From assembly GCF_001570945.1 (NCBI RefSeq), contig NZ_BCSQ01000034.1, positions 1-36,595 on the forward strand: DNA of 36,595 bases, in the 5' to 3' direction. The notes under the pieces were generated by a model. It saw only the letters and a list, made by a program, of their open reading frames with translations. It was not told where the DNA came from and did not search any database. Below, piece after piece: positions 17,086 to 25,799 of the stretch (its first letter is position 1; each line of letters opens with the position of its first letter). The position numbers and the translations under genes were made by a program. Origin of the DNA: Janibacter anophelis NBRC 107843. Its GTDB lineage: Bacteria > Actinomycetota > Actinomycetes > Actinomycetales > Dermatophilaceae.

Positions 17086-17145
17086 CGACGAAGGGGGAAC
17101 AGTGGTGGAGGCCAGCCGAGGTCACGAAAAGATTTCGGGTCGGAG

Positions 17146-17173
17146 GGCAACCCATCAGCCCCCGCGGACGTCT
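17146..17173 (+). promoter_or_regulatory. Candidate ECF-type promoter of the sigma-factor gene
   Basis: GCAACC (17146-17151) and CGTCT (17169-17173) are 17 bp apart. This matches the -35 AAC and -10 CGTC pattern typical of ECF sigma promoters, notably Streptomyces SigE. It lies directly ahead of the GGAGGGG ribosome site, consistent with autoregulation but giving a very short leader. Confidence 0.5.
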
Positions 17174-17184
17174 GGAGGGGTGAC

Positions 17185-17691
17185 ATGAAGGGAGGCGACG
17201 CATCCGCGGAGTCCGAGTTCGACGACTTCTACCGCTCCACGGCGCAGCGCGTCGTGCACCTGGTGTACGCCTCCACGGGCGACCTCGAGCTGGCCAGGGA
17301 CGCCACCCAGGAGGCCTTCGCACGGGCGTGGCAGCGGTGGGACCAGGTCCGTGCCACGGACGAGCCGGGCGCCTGGGTCAGGACGGTGGCCCGACGGATC
17401 GCGATCTCGGCATGGCGCAAGGACACCAATCGACTCAAGGCGATGGAGCGGCACGGCGAGCCATCCCCACCCGGGGGGCCCACCGTGGACCGAGTGGCCG
17501 TCGTGGCTGCCCTGCGCACCCTGGGACCCGAGGTGCGCGAGACCCTCGCGCTGCACTACCTCGCCGACCTGTCGGTCGACGAGATCTCCCGTCAGACCGG
17601 CGCCCCGCCGGGGACGATCAAGGCGCGTCTGCACCGCGGACGAGCGCAGCTGGCCAAGCAACTCACCGACAAGGAGGCCCACGATGACTGA
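17185..17691 (+). CDS. ECF RNA polymerase sigma factor
   Basis: 168 residues with only regions 2 and 4, as in ECF sigma factors. Region 2 is FDDFYRSTAQRVVHLVYAST then LARDATQEAFARAWQRWD (the DA-Q-EAF motif, about residues 39-52) and WVRTVARRIAISAWRK. Region 4 is LRTLGPEVRETLALHYLADL with the helix-turn-helix VDEISRQTGAPPGTIKARL (about 131-149). The start at ATG 17185 has GGAGGGG 5 nt upstream. Its stop overlaps the next gene by 8 bp. The sequence resembles the SigE/sigma-24-like actinobacterial group. Target genes are unknown. Confidence 0.93.
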   Translation: MKGGDASAESEFDDFYRSTAQRVVHLVYASTGDLELARDATQEAFARAWQRWDQVRATDEPGAWVRTVARRIAISAWRKDTNRLKAMERHGEPSPPGGPTVDRVAVVAALRTLGPEVRETLALHYLADLSVDEISRQTGAPPGTIKARLHRGRAQLAKQLTDKEAHDD

Positions 17692-18487
17692 CCGTCAACC
17701 CACCGTGCCGTGGGACCCCGAGGACGACGAGCTGGTCCGCGCTGCCCTCATGTCGCTCATGGACGACGTGTCCACGCAGCCCCTCCCCGAGCCGGCCGCC
17801 GTCCGGGCCCGGGCCGAGGGAGCGGCCGACGCCTCCGGTGGCCAGGTCGTCGAGCTGCGGCGTCGGCGCCGCCGCTCCTTCGCGCTCCTCGCCGGTGTCG
17901 CCGCGGCCGCGCTCATCGCGACCGGCACGGGCCTGCTGCTCCAGGGACGCGACGACGTCGCTCCCCCGGCGGCGACCTCCACCGACTCCGCCGGCGAACC
18001 GACGATGCAGATGCTCGACTCCGACGAGTGGTCCGCCGCCCTGGGCCTGGAGGTCACGAGCACGCTCGGCACATCCGAGCCCGACGGCCAGTGCTTCCAG
18101 ACCCCGCAGTCAGATGCCTGGGACCGGCGGGTCTCGACCCTCGACGACGGCCGCGTCGTCGCCGGACAGTGGATCGGCACGGCCGACGGGGCCACCGATG
18201 CCCCGACCGAGGCCATCGACCAGGCCGTCAGCCAGTGCGAGCAGACCTACCGGGTGACCCAGCGGGTGACCGAGGACCTGCCGGGCCGGGCCCGCTTCCG
18301 CTCCTGGCACGCGCGCGGGCCCGAGGGCACCACCTACTGGTGGGTGGAGGCGACCCGTGGTGCGTCGACGTCCTACCTCACGGTCGCGGAGCTCGACGGC
18401 ATGACCTACACCTCCGAGGAGATGCGCCAGGTCGCCCAGGCGGCGCTCGGCGACCAGGAGCTGGCCGAACAGCGCAACGCGCCCTGA
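17684..18487 (+). CDS. Putative membrane anti-sigma or sigma-partner protein
   Basis: 267 residues: an acidic cytoplasmic N-terminus of about 55 residues, a basic stop-transfer cluster (LRRRRRR), one transmembrane helix (about 65-86), then an exported domain of about 180 residues with two cysteines (FQTPQ context and SQCEQ). The gene starts at ATG 17684 with AAGGAGG 6 nt upstream and overlaps the sigma gene by 8 bp, the usual arrangement for an anti-sigma factor. The zinc-binding HxxxCxxC motif is absent, so the role rests on context and topology. The extracellular domain could sense envelope conditions. Confidence 0.7.
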   Translation: MTDRQPTVPWDPEDDELVRAALMSLMDDVSTQPLPEPAAVRARAEGAADASGGQVVELRRRRRRSFALLAGVAAAALIATGTGLLLQGRDDVAPPAATSTDSAGEPTMQMLDSDEWSAALGLEVTSTLGTSEPDGQCFQTPQSDAWDRRVSTLDDGRVVAGQWIGTADGATDAPTEAIDQAVSQCEQTYRVTQRVTEDLPGRARFRSWHARGPEGTTYWWVEATRGASTSYLTVAELDGMTYTSEEMRQVAQAALGDQELAEQRNAP

Positions 18488-18515
18488 GCCCTCGGTTCAC
18501 CTCGTGCGGACATGA

Positions 18516-18559
18516 CAGCGCCGACCCGGGAGCAGGGGGGATCGACCGGGTCGGCGCTG
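18516..18559. terminator. Terminator between sigma operon and ribH
   Basis: A 14-bp perfect stem (18516-18529 with 18546-18559) closes a 16-nt loop, in the gap between convergent gene 3' ends. It can stop both transcripts. Confidence 0.75.
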
Positions 18560-18627
18560 CAGCGCAACACTAGACCCGTGGGCCGGGCGCGTCACCACCG
18601 CTGCGGGTCCGGAAACAGTGGCGTGCG

Positions 18628-19098
18628 TCACGCCCGGAGCCGACGCAGCAGGACCGCCGTCGACAGCGCCGCCTCGGTCGCCTCGCGTCCCTTGTCCTCG
18701 CGGGACCCGGGCAGGCCGGCGCGGGCGATCGCCTGCTCCTCGTCGTCACAGGTCAGCAGCCCGAAGCCGATGGGCGTCCCGGAGTCGAGCGCCACCCGGG
18801 AGAGCCCGTCGGTGGCGGCCGCGCACACGTACTCGAAGTGCGGAGTGCCGCCCCGGATGATCACGCCCAGCGCGATGACCGCGTCGTGGGTGCGCGCGAG
18901 CTCCGCCGCGACCACCGGCAGCTCGAAGCTACCGGCCACGCGCACCACCCTCGGCTCGATGCCGACCTCCTCGAGGGCCGCCTCGGCGCCGCCCACGAGG
19001 CCGTCCATGACCTCGGTGTGCCAGCTCGAGGCGACGACCGCCACCGTGAGGCCCTCGGCCCCGTCGATCTCGATCGCCGGCGCTCCCTGACCGCTCAT
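18628..19098 (-). CDS. ribH: 6,7-dimethyl-8-ribityllumazine synthase
   Basis: Condenses 5-amino-6-ribitylamino-uracil with dihydroxybutanone phosphate to give lumazine, the penultimate riboflavin step; forms icosahedral or pentameric shells in known members. The 156-residue protein shows the family sites: VASSWHTEV (ribityl-binding), [26 protein letters not shown] with catalytic His near 87, and [14 protein letters not shown]. The ATG 19098 overlaps the ribBA stop as ATGA, and AAGGGAG in the ribBA tail serves as its ribosome site. Last gene of the riboflavin operon. Confidence 0.97.
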   Translation of the reverse strand: MSGQGAPAIEIDGAEGLTVAVVASSWHTEVMDGLVGGAEAALEEVGIEPRVVRVAGSFELPVVAAELARTHDAVIALGVIIRGGTPHFEYVCAAATDGLSRVALDSGTPIGFGLLTCDDEEQAIARAGLPGSREDKGREATEAALSTAVLLRRLRA

Positions 19099-20339
19099 CG
19101 CGTGCTCCCTTCGTCGGTGTCCGGCAGCCACGGCAGGTCGTGGCCCATCCGGTCGCGCTTGGTGCGCAGGTAGTGCAGGTTGTCGCTCGTCACGCTCGGC
19201 GGCAGCGGGACGCGCCCGGCCACCTCGACGCCGAGGGCCGTGAGGGCCTCGACCTTGGCCGGGTTGTTGCTCAGCAGCTGAACGCGATCCACCCCGAGGT
19301 CGCGCAGGACCTGCGCGGCGTGCGTGTAGTCGCGGGCGTCGACGGGCAGCCCGAGGTCGGCGTTGGCGTCGACCGTGTCGGCTCCGCCGTCCTGCGCGGC
19401 GTAGGCCCGCAGCTTGTCGACCAGGCCGATGCCGCGCCCTTCGTGCCCGCGGACGTAGACGATGACGCCGGCGCCGGCCGCGACGACGGTCGCCTGGGCC
19501 GCGTCGAGCTGGGGCCCGCAGTCGCACCGCAGCGAGCCGAAGACGTCACCCGTCAGGCACTCGCTGTGCACGCGCACGAGCGGCGTCCCCGCGCCCAGGT
19601 CGCCGTGGACGAGGGCGATGTGCTCGGACCCGTCGACGCCGCTGCGGTAGCCGTGGGCGGTGAACTCCCCGTGCGCGGTCGGCAGCCGCGTGGAGACGAC
19701 CCGCTCGACGAGTGACTCGGAGCGGCGGCGCAGGTCCGCGAGGTCGGCGATGCTCACCAGCGGCCACCCGCGCTCGTCCGCCAGCTGCCGCAGCTGCGGC
19801 AGGCGCGACATCGAGCCGTCGTCCTCGACGACCTCGCAGATGACGCCGGCCGGGGCGCGACCGGCGAGCCGGCACAGGTCGACCGCCGCCTCGGTGTGGC
19901 CCCGCCGCGCGAGCACCCCGCCGTCACGGGCCCGCAGGGGGAAGACGTGCCCCGGCCGGGCCAGGTCACCGCGCCCGGTCGCCGGGTCGGCGAGCAGCCG
20001 GGCGGTGATCGCGCGGTCGGCCGCGCTGATGCCCGTGCTGACGCCCTCGCGCGCGTCGACCGAGACCGAGTACGCGGTCCCCTTGGAGTCCTCGTTGATC
20101 GCTGTCATCGGCGGCAGCGCCAGCCGGTCGAGCTCGGCGCCGGTCATCGCGACGCAGATGACGCCGCTGCCGAGCCGCACGGTCAGCCCCATCAGCTCGT
20201 CGGTCGCGGCATCGGCGGCGAAGATGATGTCGCCCTCGTTCTCCCGGTCGGCGTCGTCGACGACGAGCACCGGGCCACCCGCGGCGATCGCCTCGATCGC
20301 GGTCTCGATCGGATCGAGCAGGGTCTCGTCGTGGGTCAT
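19095..20339 (-). CDS. ribBA: Bifunctional DHBP synthase/GTP cyclohydrolase II
   Basis: Supplies both riboflavin precursors. The N-terminal domain (1-205) makes 3,4-dihydroxy-2-butanone 4-phosphate from ribulose 5-phosphate: [15 protein letters not shown] carries the acidic metal site, [12 protein letters not shown] and [11 protein letters not shown] complete it. The C-terminal GTP cyclohydrolase II domain has [20 protein letters not shown] with zinc Cys 261, 272 and 274, then [10 protein letters not shown]. At 414 residues it has full fused length, so both activities are expected. ATG 20339 overlaps the ribE stop as ATGA. Confidence 0.97.
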   Translation of the reverse strand: MTHDETLLDPIETAIEAIAAGGPVLVVDDADRENEGDIIFAADAATDELMGLTVRLGSGVICVAMTGAELDRLALPPMTAINEDSKGTAYSVSVDAREGVSTGISAADRAITARLLADPATGRGDLARPGHVFPLRARDGGVLARRGHTEAAVDLCRLAGRAPAGVICEVVEDDGSMSRLPQLRQLADERGWPLVSIADLADLRRRSESLVERVVSTRLPTAHGEFTAHGYRSGVDGSEHIALVHGDLGAGTPLVRVHSECLTGDVFGSLRCDCGPQLDAAQATVVAAGAGVIVYVRGHEGRGIGLVDKLRAYAAQDGGADTVDANADLGLPVDARDYTHAAQVLRDLGVDRVQLLSNNPAKVEALTALGVEVAGRVPLPPSVTSDNLHYLRTKRDRMGHDLPWLPDTDEGSTR

Positions 20340-20947
20340 CGCGGGTCCTTCGGGTCGAGCGCGAGCATGCGCTGCACGTACTTGCCGAGGATGTCCACCT
20401 CGACGTTGACCCGGTCACCGACGCCCTTGCGGCCCAGGGTCGTCAGCTCCATGGTCGTGGGGATGAGGGCGACCTCGACGTGGTCGTCGCCGGCCACGGT
20501 GAGGGTCAGGCTCACGCCGTCGAGGCAGATCGAGCCCTTTTCGACGACGAAGGGGGCCAGCGCCGGGTCGATCGCCAGCCGCACCTCCTCCCATCGGTCG
20601 CCGGGACGACGCTCGACGATCGTCGCGGTGCCGTCGACGTGTCCCTGGACGAGGTGGCCGTCGAGGCGGGCGCCGAGCACCATGGCGCGCTCGAGGTTGA
20701 CCGCGTCGCCGACGGCGAGGTCGCCGAGGACGGTGCGCCGCAGGCTCTCCGCCATGACGTCGAAGGTGACGACTCCCCCCTTCGCCCCGTGGTCGGTGAC
20801 GGTCAGACAGGCGCCGTTGACGGCGATCGACGCGCCGTGCGCCGGGTCGGCCGTCGTGACCTCGCCGCGGATAGTGATCCGGCTGGAGTCCGCGCCGGGC
20901 TCGATGGCGACCACCTCCCCGAGCTCCTCGATGATCCCGGTGAACAT
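20336..20947 (-). CDS. ribE: Riboflavin synthase (alpha subunit)
   Basis: Dismutates two lumazine molecules to riboflavin plus the pyrimidine recycled by RibH. The 203 residues form the usual two tandem lumazine-binding repeats: the first opens [16 protein letters not shown] and has INGACLTV-like [10 protein letters not shown]; the second has [10 protein letters not shown] and [12 protein letters not shown]. The ATG 20947 shares one base with the ribD stop (TGATG) and the 3' end overlaps ribBA, so the whole operon is translationally coupled. Confidence 0.97.
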   Translation of the reverse strand: MFTGIIEELGEVVAIEPGADSSRITIRGEVTTADPAHGASIAVNGACLTVTDHGAKGGVVTFDVMAESLRRTVLGDLAVGDAVNLERAMVLGARLDGHLVQGHVDGTATIVERRPGDRWEEVRLAIDPALAPFVVEKGSICLDGVSLTLTVAGDDHVEVALIPTTMELTTLGRKGVGDRVNVEVDILGKYVQRMLALDPKDPR

Positions 20948-22038
20948 CAGCGCTCCCTCCTCACGGTGGCGGTGACGGCGATGTCGTCGCCGAGGCGCAC
21001 GACGTCGGTGGTGGTGAGGCGCAGGGCCTCGGTGATGGTCGTGATGCCGGCGTCGCCGAGCACCGGCGCGCCGGCCCCCAGCAGTGCCGGCGCGATGTGG
21101 GCGACGACCTCGTCGACGAGGTCGGCCGCGATGCAGGACGCGGCCAGGCGGGCCCCGCCCTCGAGCAGGACCGAGCGCACCCCGCGCTCGTGCAGGCCCG
21201 CGAGCGCGGCGGCGAGGTCGAGCCCGTCCGGGCCGGCGGGCACGGCCAGCACGTCGACGCCGGCGCCGGTGAGCCGCTGCGCGTCGGTGCCCCCGGCCAC
21301 GACGACGAGGGTGGGCGCGGCGTCGTCGAGGACGCGGGCGGTCAGGGGCAGCTCAGCTCGACGGTCGAGGACGACGCGCAGCGGCTGGGTCGCGCCCTCG
21401 ATGCCCCGGGCGGCGAGGTGGGGGTCGTCCGCCCGCAGGGTCCCCCCGCCGACGAGGACGGCGTCGCGCTCGGCCCGCAGGGCGTGGACGGCGGCGCGGG
21501 CGTCGGGTCCGGTGATCCAGCGGCTCGTCCCGTCGGCCGCCGCGGTGCGCCCGTCGAGAGTGCTCGCGAGCTTCCACGTGACGAAGGGGCGCCCGGTCGC
21601 CATGGCGTGGAGCCAGGCCCGGTTGACGTGCGCGGCGGCCTCACGGCCGACGCCCTCGATGACCTCGAGGCCGTGCTCGCGCAGCAGGTCCGCTCCCCCG
21701 CCCGCGGTCGCGGTGGGGTCGGGGACGCCGACGACCACTCGGTCGACGCCGGCCTCGAGGAGCGCGCTCGTGCACGGTCCGGTGCGCCCGGTGTGCCGGC
21801 AGGGCTCGAGGGTGACGACGGCGGTCCCACCGCGCGCCCGCTCCCCCGCCGCGGCCAGCGCGACGACCTCCGCGTGCGGCCCACCGGCCCGCTCGTGCCA
21901 CCCTTCGCCCGCGATGCGGCCGTCGGCGTCGAGGACGACGCAGCCGACGACGGGGTTGGGCGAGGTGCGTCCGAGGCCGCGTGCCGCCAGCTCGACGGCA
22001 CGGGTCATCGCGCTCTCGATGGTGACCGGCTGCTGCAT
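20947..22038 (-). CDS. ribD: Bifunctional riboflavin deaminase/reductase
   Basis: Performs the second and third steps after GTP ring opening. The N-terminal deaminase domain has the zinc motif GPHAEVVAL (HAE at 55-57) and PCRHTGRTGPC (Cys 80 and 89). The C-terminal NADPH reductase domain begins near FVTWKLASTLDGRTAAADG and includes VGGGTLRADDPHL and LLEGGARLAASC. The 363-residue length is standard. First gene of the ribD-ribE-ribBA-ribH operon, about 145 bp downstream of the FMN aptamer. GGAGAGGG just before ATG 22038 is the ribosome site, sitting at the foot of a hairpin. Confidence 0.96.
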   Translation of the reverse strand: MQQPVTIESAMTRAVELAARGLGRTSPNPVVGCVVLDADGRIAGEGWHERAGGPHAEVVALAAAGERARGGTAVVTLEPCRHTGRTGPCTSALLEAGVDRVVVGVPDPTATAGGGADLLREHGLEVIEGVGREAAAHVNRAWLHAMATGRPFVTWKLASTLDGRTAAADGTSRWITGPDARAAVHALRAERDAVLVGGGTLRADDPHLAARGIEGATQPLRVVLDRRAELPLTARVLDDAAPTLVVVAGGTDAQRLTGAGVDVLAVPAGPDGLDLAAALAGLHERGVRSVLLEGGARLAASCIAADLVDEVVAHIAPALLGAGAPVLGDAGITTITEALRLTTTDVVRLGDDIAVTATVRRER

Positions 22039-22048
22039 CTGCCCTCTC

Positions 22049-22133
22049 CGTGGTCCACGCGGACCACGGGGGCGAAGGGAGGCACACCCGTCGGGTGTGA
22101 CGGCGCGCGCTGGTCATCGGGTGCTCCGATGAC
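22049..22133 (-). promoter_or_regulatory. Three hairpins between FMN aptamer and ribD (expression platform)
   Basis: In transcript order: 22133-22113 (8-bp stem, 5-nt loop), 22099-22083 (7-bp stem, 3-nt loop) and 22068-22049 (8-bp stem, 4-nt loop). The last ends right at the ribD GGAGAGGG. They are candidate terminator or ribosome-access elements for the riboswitch. No long T-run follows any of them, so translational control looks likelier. Confidence 0.5.
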
Positions 22134-22182
22134 GTCGTACCGACGACGGGCGACCCGACGCACGGTACGACCGCGGCGCCGC

Positions 22183-22305
22183 GTGCTGCCTCCCATCCGG
22201 ACTTTCACCGTCGGTGCTGGAGTTCCACCAGCTCGGCCCGGCCTCGAGAGGACGGGTTCGCGGACTGTCACCGCCGGCTCGGAATTACACCGACCCCGGA
22301 GCACG
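22183..22305 (-). promoter_or_regulatory. FMN riboswitch (RFN element)
   Basis: Minus-strand sequence shows the RFN landmarks in order: GGGGTCGGTGTAATTCCGA, GGCGGTGACAGTCCGCGA, CCGAGCTGGTGGAACTCC, GACGGTGAAAGTCCGGATG and the closing GGAGGCAGCACG. It should bind FMN and repress the riboflavin genes downstream when flavin is plentiful. Confidence 0.97.
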
Positions 22306-22332
22306 CGTACGACGTTGACTTCGTACGGGTTC

Positions 22333-22338
22333 AGGATA
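22333..22338 (-). promoter_or_regulatory. Possible -10 box of the riboflavin operon
   Basis: TATCCT on the minus strand would start transcription about 20 nt before the FMN aptamer. The -35 match (TGTCGT region) is poor. Confidence 0.35.
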
Positions 22339-22440
22339 CCCACGGCGCCTCCGGCACGACACGTGGTGTCCCTCACCGTGGAGCCTCTGCGCGCATCCGC
22401 CCGGGGACATGCGCGGCGTCGGGGGCTGCGGGACCACAGG

Positions 22441-22480
22441 CGAAGGGGGGCGATGACCACTTGGTCATCGCCCCCCTTCG
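22441..22480 (-). terminator. sucCD terminator
   Basis: A perfect 18-bp stem (22441-22458 with 22463-22480) and an ACTT loop directly downstream of sucD. Both ends of the stem are the CGAAGGG/CCCTTCG heptamer. Confidence 0.88.
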
Positions 22481-22497
22481 TCAGGACTGCGGGTGCC

Positions 22498-23388
22498 TTA
22501 CTTGGCCAGGCCCTGCATGATCTCGCGCATGAGGTCGGCGGTCTCGGACGGCGTCTTGCCGACCTTGACCCCGGCGGCCTCGAGGGCCTCCTTCTTCGCG
22601 GCCGCGGTACCGGAGGAGCCGGAGACGATGGCGCCGGCGTGGCCCATGGTCTTGCCCTCCGGGGCGGTGAAGCCCGCGACGTAGCCGACGACCGGCTTGG
22701 TCACGTTGTCCTTGATGTAGGCCGCCGCGCGCTCCTCGGCGTCGCCGCCGATCTCGCCGATCATGACGATCGCGTCGGTCTCGGGGTCGTTCTCGAAGGC
22801 CTCGAGGCAGTCGATGTGCGTGGTGCCGATGATCGGGTCGCCACCGATGCCGACGCCGGTGGAGAAGCCGAACTCACGCAGCTCGTACATCATCTGGTAG
22901 GTCAGCGTGCCCGACTTGGACACCAGACCGATGCGGCCGGCGCCGGCGATGCTCGCCGGGATGATGCCGGCGTTGGACTGACCGGGGCTGATCAGACCCG
23001 GGCAGTTGGGGCCGATGATCCGCGTGGACTTGCCCTTGGAGTAGTTGTAGAACTCCGCGGTGTCCTTGACGGCGATGCCCTCGGTGATGACGACGGCCAG
23101 GCCGATGCCGGCGTCGATGGCCTCGATGACGGCCGACTTGGCGAAGGCCGGCGGGACGAAGATGACGGACACGTCGGCGCCCGTCTCCTGCATCGCGTCG
23201 GCGACGGAGCCGAAGACGGGGACGGACTGGCCGCTCGGGAAGTCGACGCTCTGGCCGGCCTTCTTGGGGTTGACGCCACCGACGATGTTGGTGCCGGCAG
23301 CGAGCATGAGGGTGGTGTGCTTCATGCCCTCGGAGCCGGTCATGCCCTGGACGATGACCTTGGAGTCAGCGGTGAGGAAAATTGCCAT
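22498..23388 (-). CDS. sucD: Succinyl-CoA synthetase alpha subunit
   Basis: With SucC interconverts succinyl-CoA and succinate with nucleotide phosphorylation in the TCA cycle. 296 residues, standard length. The CoA-binding N-terminus has [15 protein letters not shown] and [23 protein letters not shown] is the ligase signature; the phosphorylated active-site His is in [11 protein letters not shown] near residue 245. It follows sucC by 18 bp and is closed by a strong terminator. The order sucC-sucD next to M23 and pcrA genes matches mycobacteria. Confidence 0.97.
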   Translation of the reverse strand: MAIFLTADSKVIVQGMTGSEGMKHTTLMLAAGTNIVGGVNPKKAGQSVDFPSGQSVPVFGSVADAMQETGADVSVIFVPPAFAKSAVIEAIDAGIGLAVVITEGIAVKDTAEFYNYSKGKSTRIIGPNCPGLISPGQSNAGIIPASIAGAGRIGLVSKSGTLTYQMMYELREFGFSTGVGIGGDPIIGTTHIDCLEAFENDPETDAIVMIGEIGGDAEERAAAYIKDNVTKPVVGYVAGFTAPEGKTMGHAGAIVSGSSGTAAAKKEALEAAGVKVGKTPSETADLMREIMQGLAK

Positions 23389-23406
23389 GTCTGTTCTCTA
23401 CGTCCT

Positions 23407-24588
23407 TTACTTGGCGGCCAGCTCGGCGGCCTTGCGGGCGGCGCCGTCCATGGTGTCCTCGATGGTCACCAGCGGGTGGTTGAACTCGGCGAGGATGCGA
23501 CGCCCCTCCTCGACGGCGTTGCCGTCGAGACGTACGACGAGCGGCTTGGTCGCGCCGTCGCCGAGGGTCTTGAGGGCGCCGACGATGCCGTTGGCGACCG
23601 CGTCGCACGCGGTGATGCCGCCGAAGACGTTGACGAAGACGGACTTGACCTGCTCGTCGCCGAGGATGACGTCGAGGCCGTTGGCCATGACCTCGGCCGA
23701 GGCACCGCCACCGATGTCGAGGAAGTTGGCCGGCTTGGCCTTGCCGCCGGTGAAGTCCTCACCCGCGTAGGCGACGACGTCGAGGGTGCTCATGACGAGC
23801 CCGGCGCCGTTGCCGATGATGCCGACGTTGCCGTCGAGCTTGACGTAGTTGAGGCCCTTGTCCTTGGCCTTGGCCTCGAGCGGGTCCGCGGCGCCCTTGT
23901 CCTCGAGCTCGGCGTGACCGGGCTGGCGGAAGTCGGCGTTGCCGTCGAGGGTGACCTTGCCGTCGAGCGCGACGATCTCGCCCTGCTCGGTCTTGACGAG
24001 GGGGTTGACCTCGACGAGCGTGGCGTCCTCGTCGCGGTAGACGACCCAGAGGGTCTTGAGGACGTCGGCGATCTTTCCCTTGTCCGCGTCGTCGAAGCCG
24101 GCGGCGTCGACGATCTCCTGCGCCTTGGCGTCGTCGATGCCGACGTTGGGGTCGACCTCGATGCGGGCCAAGGCCTCGGGGCGCTCCACCGCGAGCTGCT
24201 CGATGTCCATGCCGCCCTCCTTGGAGCACATGGCGAGGTAGCTGCGGTTGGCGCGGTCGAGCAGGATCGAGAAGTAGTACTCCTCGGCGATCTGCGCGCC
24301 CTGGGCGATCATGACCTTGTGGACCGTGTGGCCCTTGATGTCCATGCCGAGGATCTGCTCGGCCAGGGACTCGGCCTCCTCTGCCGACTTGGCGACCTTG
24401 ACGCCGCCGGCCTTGCCGCGGCCACCCGTCTTGACCTGGGCCTTGACGACGGTGACACCGCCGCTCTTCTGGCCGATCGACTCGGCGGCCGCTCGGGCCT
24501 CCGCGGGGGTGGTGGCAACGGCGCCGGCAAGAACCGGGACGCCGTGCTTCTCGAACACGTCGCGTGCTTGGTACTCGAAGAGATCCAC
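23407..24588 (-). CDS. sucC: Succinyl-CoA synthetase beta subunit
   Basis: Binds the nucleotide (ATP or GTP; not decidable here) and partners SucD. 393 residues with the ATP-grasp fold: [19 protein letters not shown] at the start, [30 protein letters not shown] (metal ligands), [12 protein letters not shown] and [13 protein letters not shown], then VFGGITACD. The start is GTG 24588, matching the canonical MDLFEYQ; the longer open frame to 24660 has no similarity. Ribosome site weak. A TAGTCT -10-like box lies at 24632-24637. Confidence 0.96.
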   Translation of the reverse strand: MDLFEYQARDVFEKHGVPVLAGAVATTPAEARAAAESIGQKSGGVTVVKAQVKTGGRGKAGGVKVAKSAEEAESLAEQILGMDIKGHTVHKVMIAQGAQIAEEYYFSILLDRANRSYLAMCSKEGGMDIEQLAVERPEALARIEVDPNVGIDDAKAQEIVDAAGFDDADKGKIADVLKTLWVVYRDEDATLVEVNPLVKTEQGEIVALDGKVTLDGNADFRQPGHAELEDKGAADPLEAKAKDKGLNYVKLDGNVGIIGNGAGLVMSTLDVVAYAGEDFTGGKAKPANFLDIGGGASAEVMANGLDVILGDEQVKSVFVNVFGGITACDAVANGIVGALKTLGDGATKPLVVRLDGNAVEEGRRILAEFNHPLVTIEDTMDGAARKAAELAAK

Positions 24589-24631
24589 GAGGGTGATTCC
24601 GTCCTCTGCTGTGGTAACGGGGTGCGGGTCG

Positions 24632-24637
24632 AGACTA
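24632..24637 (-). promoter_or_regulatory. Possible -10 box of sucCD
   Basis: TAGTCT on the minus strand would give a leader of about 37 nt to the sucC GTG. The -35 is weak. The 177-bp gap to the divergent hydrolase gene must hold both promoters. Confidence 0.35.
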
Positions 24638-24765
24638 GCCGCCGAGCGAAGGGTGAGCACGCCCGGTCCGTGTGGCGTGCATCCCCGGGGGTCGTTGAAC
24701 CGTTGATCACGGAGTCGTCACGGCCCCTCCCCTTCGCCCCTCGACGGGGTTACCCTCGAGTCACC

Positions 24766-25692
24766 ATGGCCTCGACAACGCACCCGGTGAGCGACGCTGC
24801 CACCCTGAGCGGCCCGATGAACACGTCGGGCGGCCTGCGGGCGGGCGTGTGCGACCAGCTGCGGCAGATGGCCACCGTCCAGGCCGCGGTCTTCGCCGCC
24901 GTCGAGGTCGTCTGGGCGACCACGCACATCTCCCTCTACCCCTTCGGCGCCCGGGCACCGCGCCGTGGTGGACCGCGCCACGGATACCGCATCGAGCACC
25001 TCAGCCCGGTGCAGCGCGGCATGCTCGTCAACGCGGTCACCGAGGTCGGCACGCCGATCCTGTTGCTGCACGGCTTCGCCGACAACCACTCGATCTTCAC
25101 GCTGCTGCGTCGCGGCCTGCTGCGTCGCGGGTTCAGTCGGGTCTTCGCCATGAACTACTCGGTGCGCACCAAGGACGTGCGCACAGCAGCGGCGCAGCTG
25201 GCGGAGGAGATCGAGGCGATCGTCGAGGAGACCGGCTTCGAGCGGATCCACATCGTGGCCCACAGCCTCGGTGGGGTCGTGGCCCGGTACTACGTCACCC
25301 GTCTCGGTGGTGACGAGCGCATCCACACCCTCGTCACCCTGGGCTCGCCGCACTACGGCACGCTCCTGGCCCACCTCCTGCCGACCTCGCTGACCCGGCA
25401 GCTGCGTCCGGGCAGCGGCCTGATGCAGGAGCTCAACCAGCCGGCCCCCGGGTGCCGCACCCGGGTCATCACGTTCTGGTCCGACACCGACGAGGCGGTC
25501 CTGCCGGCGGTGAGCGGCTCGCTCCATCAGGAGGGCGTCGAGACGACCAACATCCGCCTGCGCGGCATCGGCCACCTCTCGCTGCCGATCCTGCCGAGCG
25601 TCGTGCACCAGATCGCGACTCGCCTGACGCAGCTCGACAGCGAGGGCACCCCGACGGCGTCGGTCACCGACATCAGCACGCGCACGGCCTGA
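24766..25692 (+). CDS. Alpha/beta-hydrolase, triacylglycerol lipase-like
   Basis: 308 residues with a lipase/esterase core. The oxyanion region is LLLHGFADNHSIF near residue 100. The nucleophile elbow IVAHSLGGVVARYY puts Ser at 167. GSPHYGT follows as in class I lipases. Asp in FWSDTDEAVLP and His in GIGHLSLP complete a plausible triad. An amphipathic or hydrophobic stretch near residues 36-52 may act as a membrane-associating segment; no classical signal peptide is seen. ATG 24766 lies 9 nt after a TACCCT box and lacks a ribosome site, so it may be leaderless. Substrate unknown. Confidence 0.85.
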   Translation: MASTTHPVSDAATLSGPMNTSGGLRAGVCDQLRQMATVQAAVFAAVEVVWATTHISLYPFGARAPRRGGPRHGYRIEHLSPVQRGMLVNAVTEVGTPILLLHGFADNHSIFTLLRRGLLRRGFSRVFAMNYSVRTKDVRTAAAQLAEEIEAIVEETGFERIHIVAHSLGGVVARYYVTRLGGDERIHTLVTLGSPHYGTLLAHLLPTSLTRQLRPGSGLMQELNQPAPGCRTRVITFWSDTDEAVLPAVSGSLHQEGVETTNIRLRGIGHLSLPILPSVVHQIATRLTQLDSEGTPTASVTDISTRTA

Positions 25693-25729
25693 GCGGTCTC
25701 GCACCGCAGACCTGTGCACGACCCCAATT

Positions 25730-25757
25730 TTGCATAACGAAATGGTCACGCTAAGGT
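25730..25757 (+). promoter_or_regulatory. Promoter of the M23 peptidase gene
   Basis: TTGCAT (25730-25735) and TAAGGT (25752-25757) are 16 bp apart, in a locally AT-rich stretch that stands out from its surroundings. Transcription would begin near 25764, giving a leader of about 36 nt with GAGGA before ATG 25800. Confidence 0.6.
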
Positions 25758-25799
25758 TTCGGGGATTTGTCCACGACCCCCTGCGAGGACGTCCCCTTC

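Noticed and set aside
21097-25692. A very long open frame on the + strand opposite ribD, sucD and sucC
   Set aside because: It runs antisense through three certain genes, has the Val/Gly/Asp-rich composition of a GC-rich shadow frame, and only its last 308 residues (from 24766) are a real protein.
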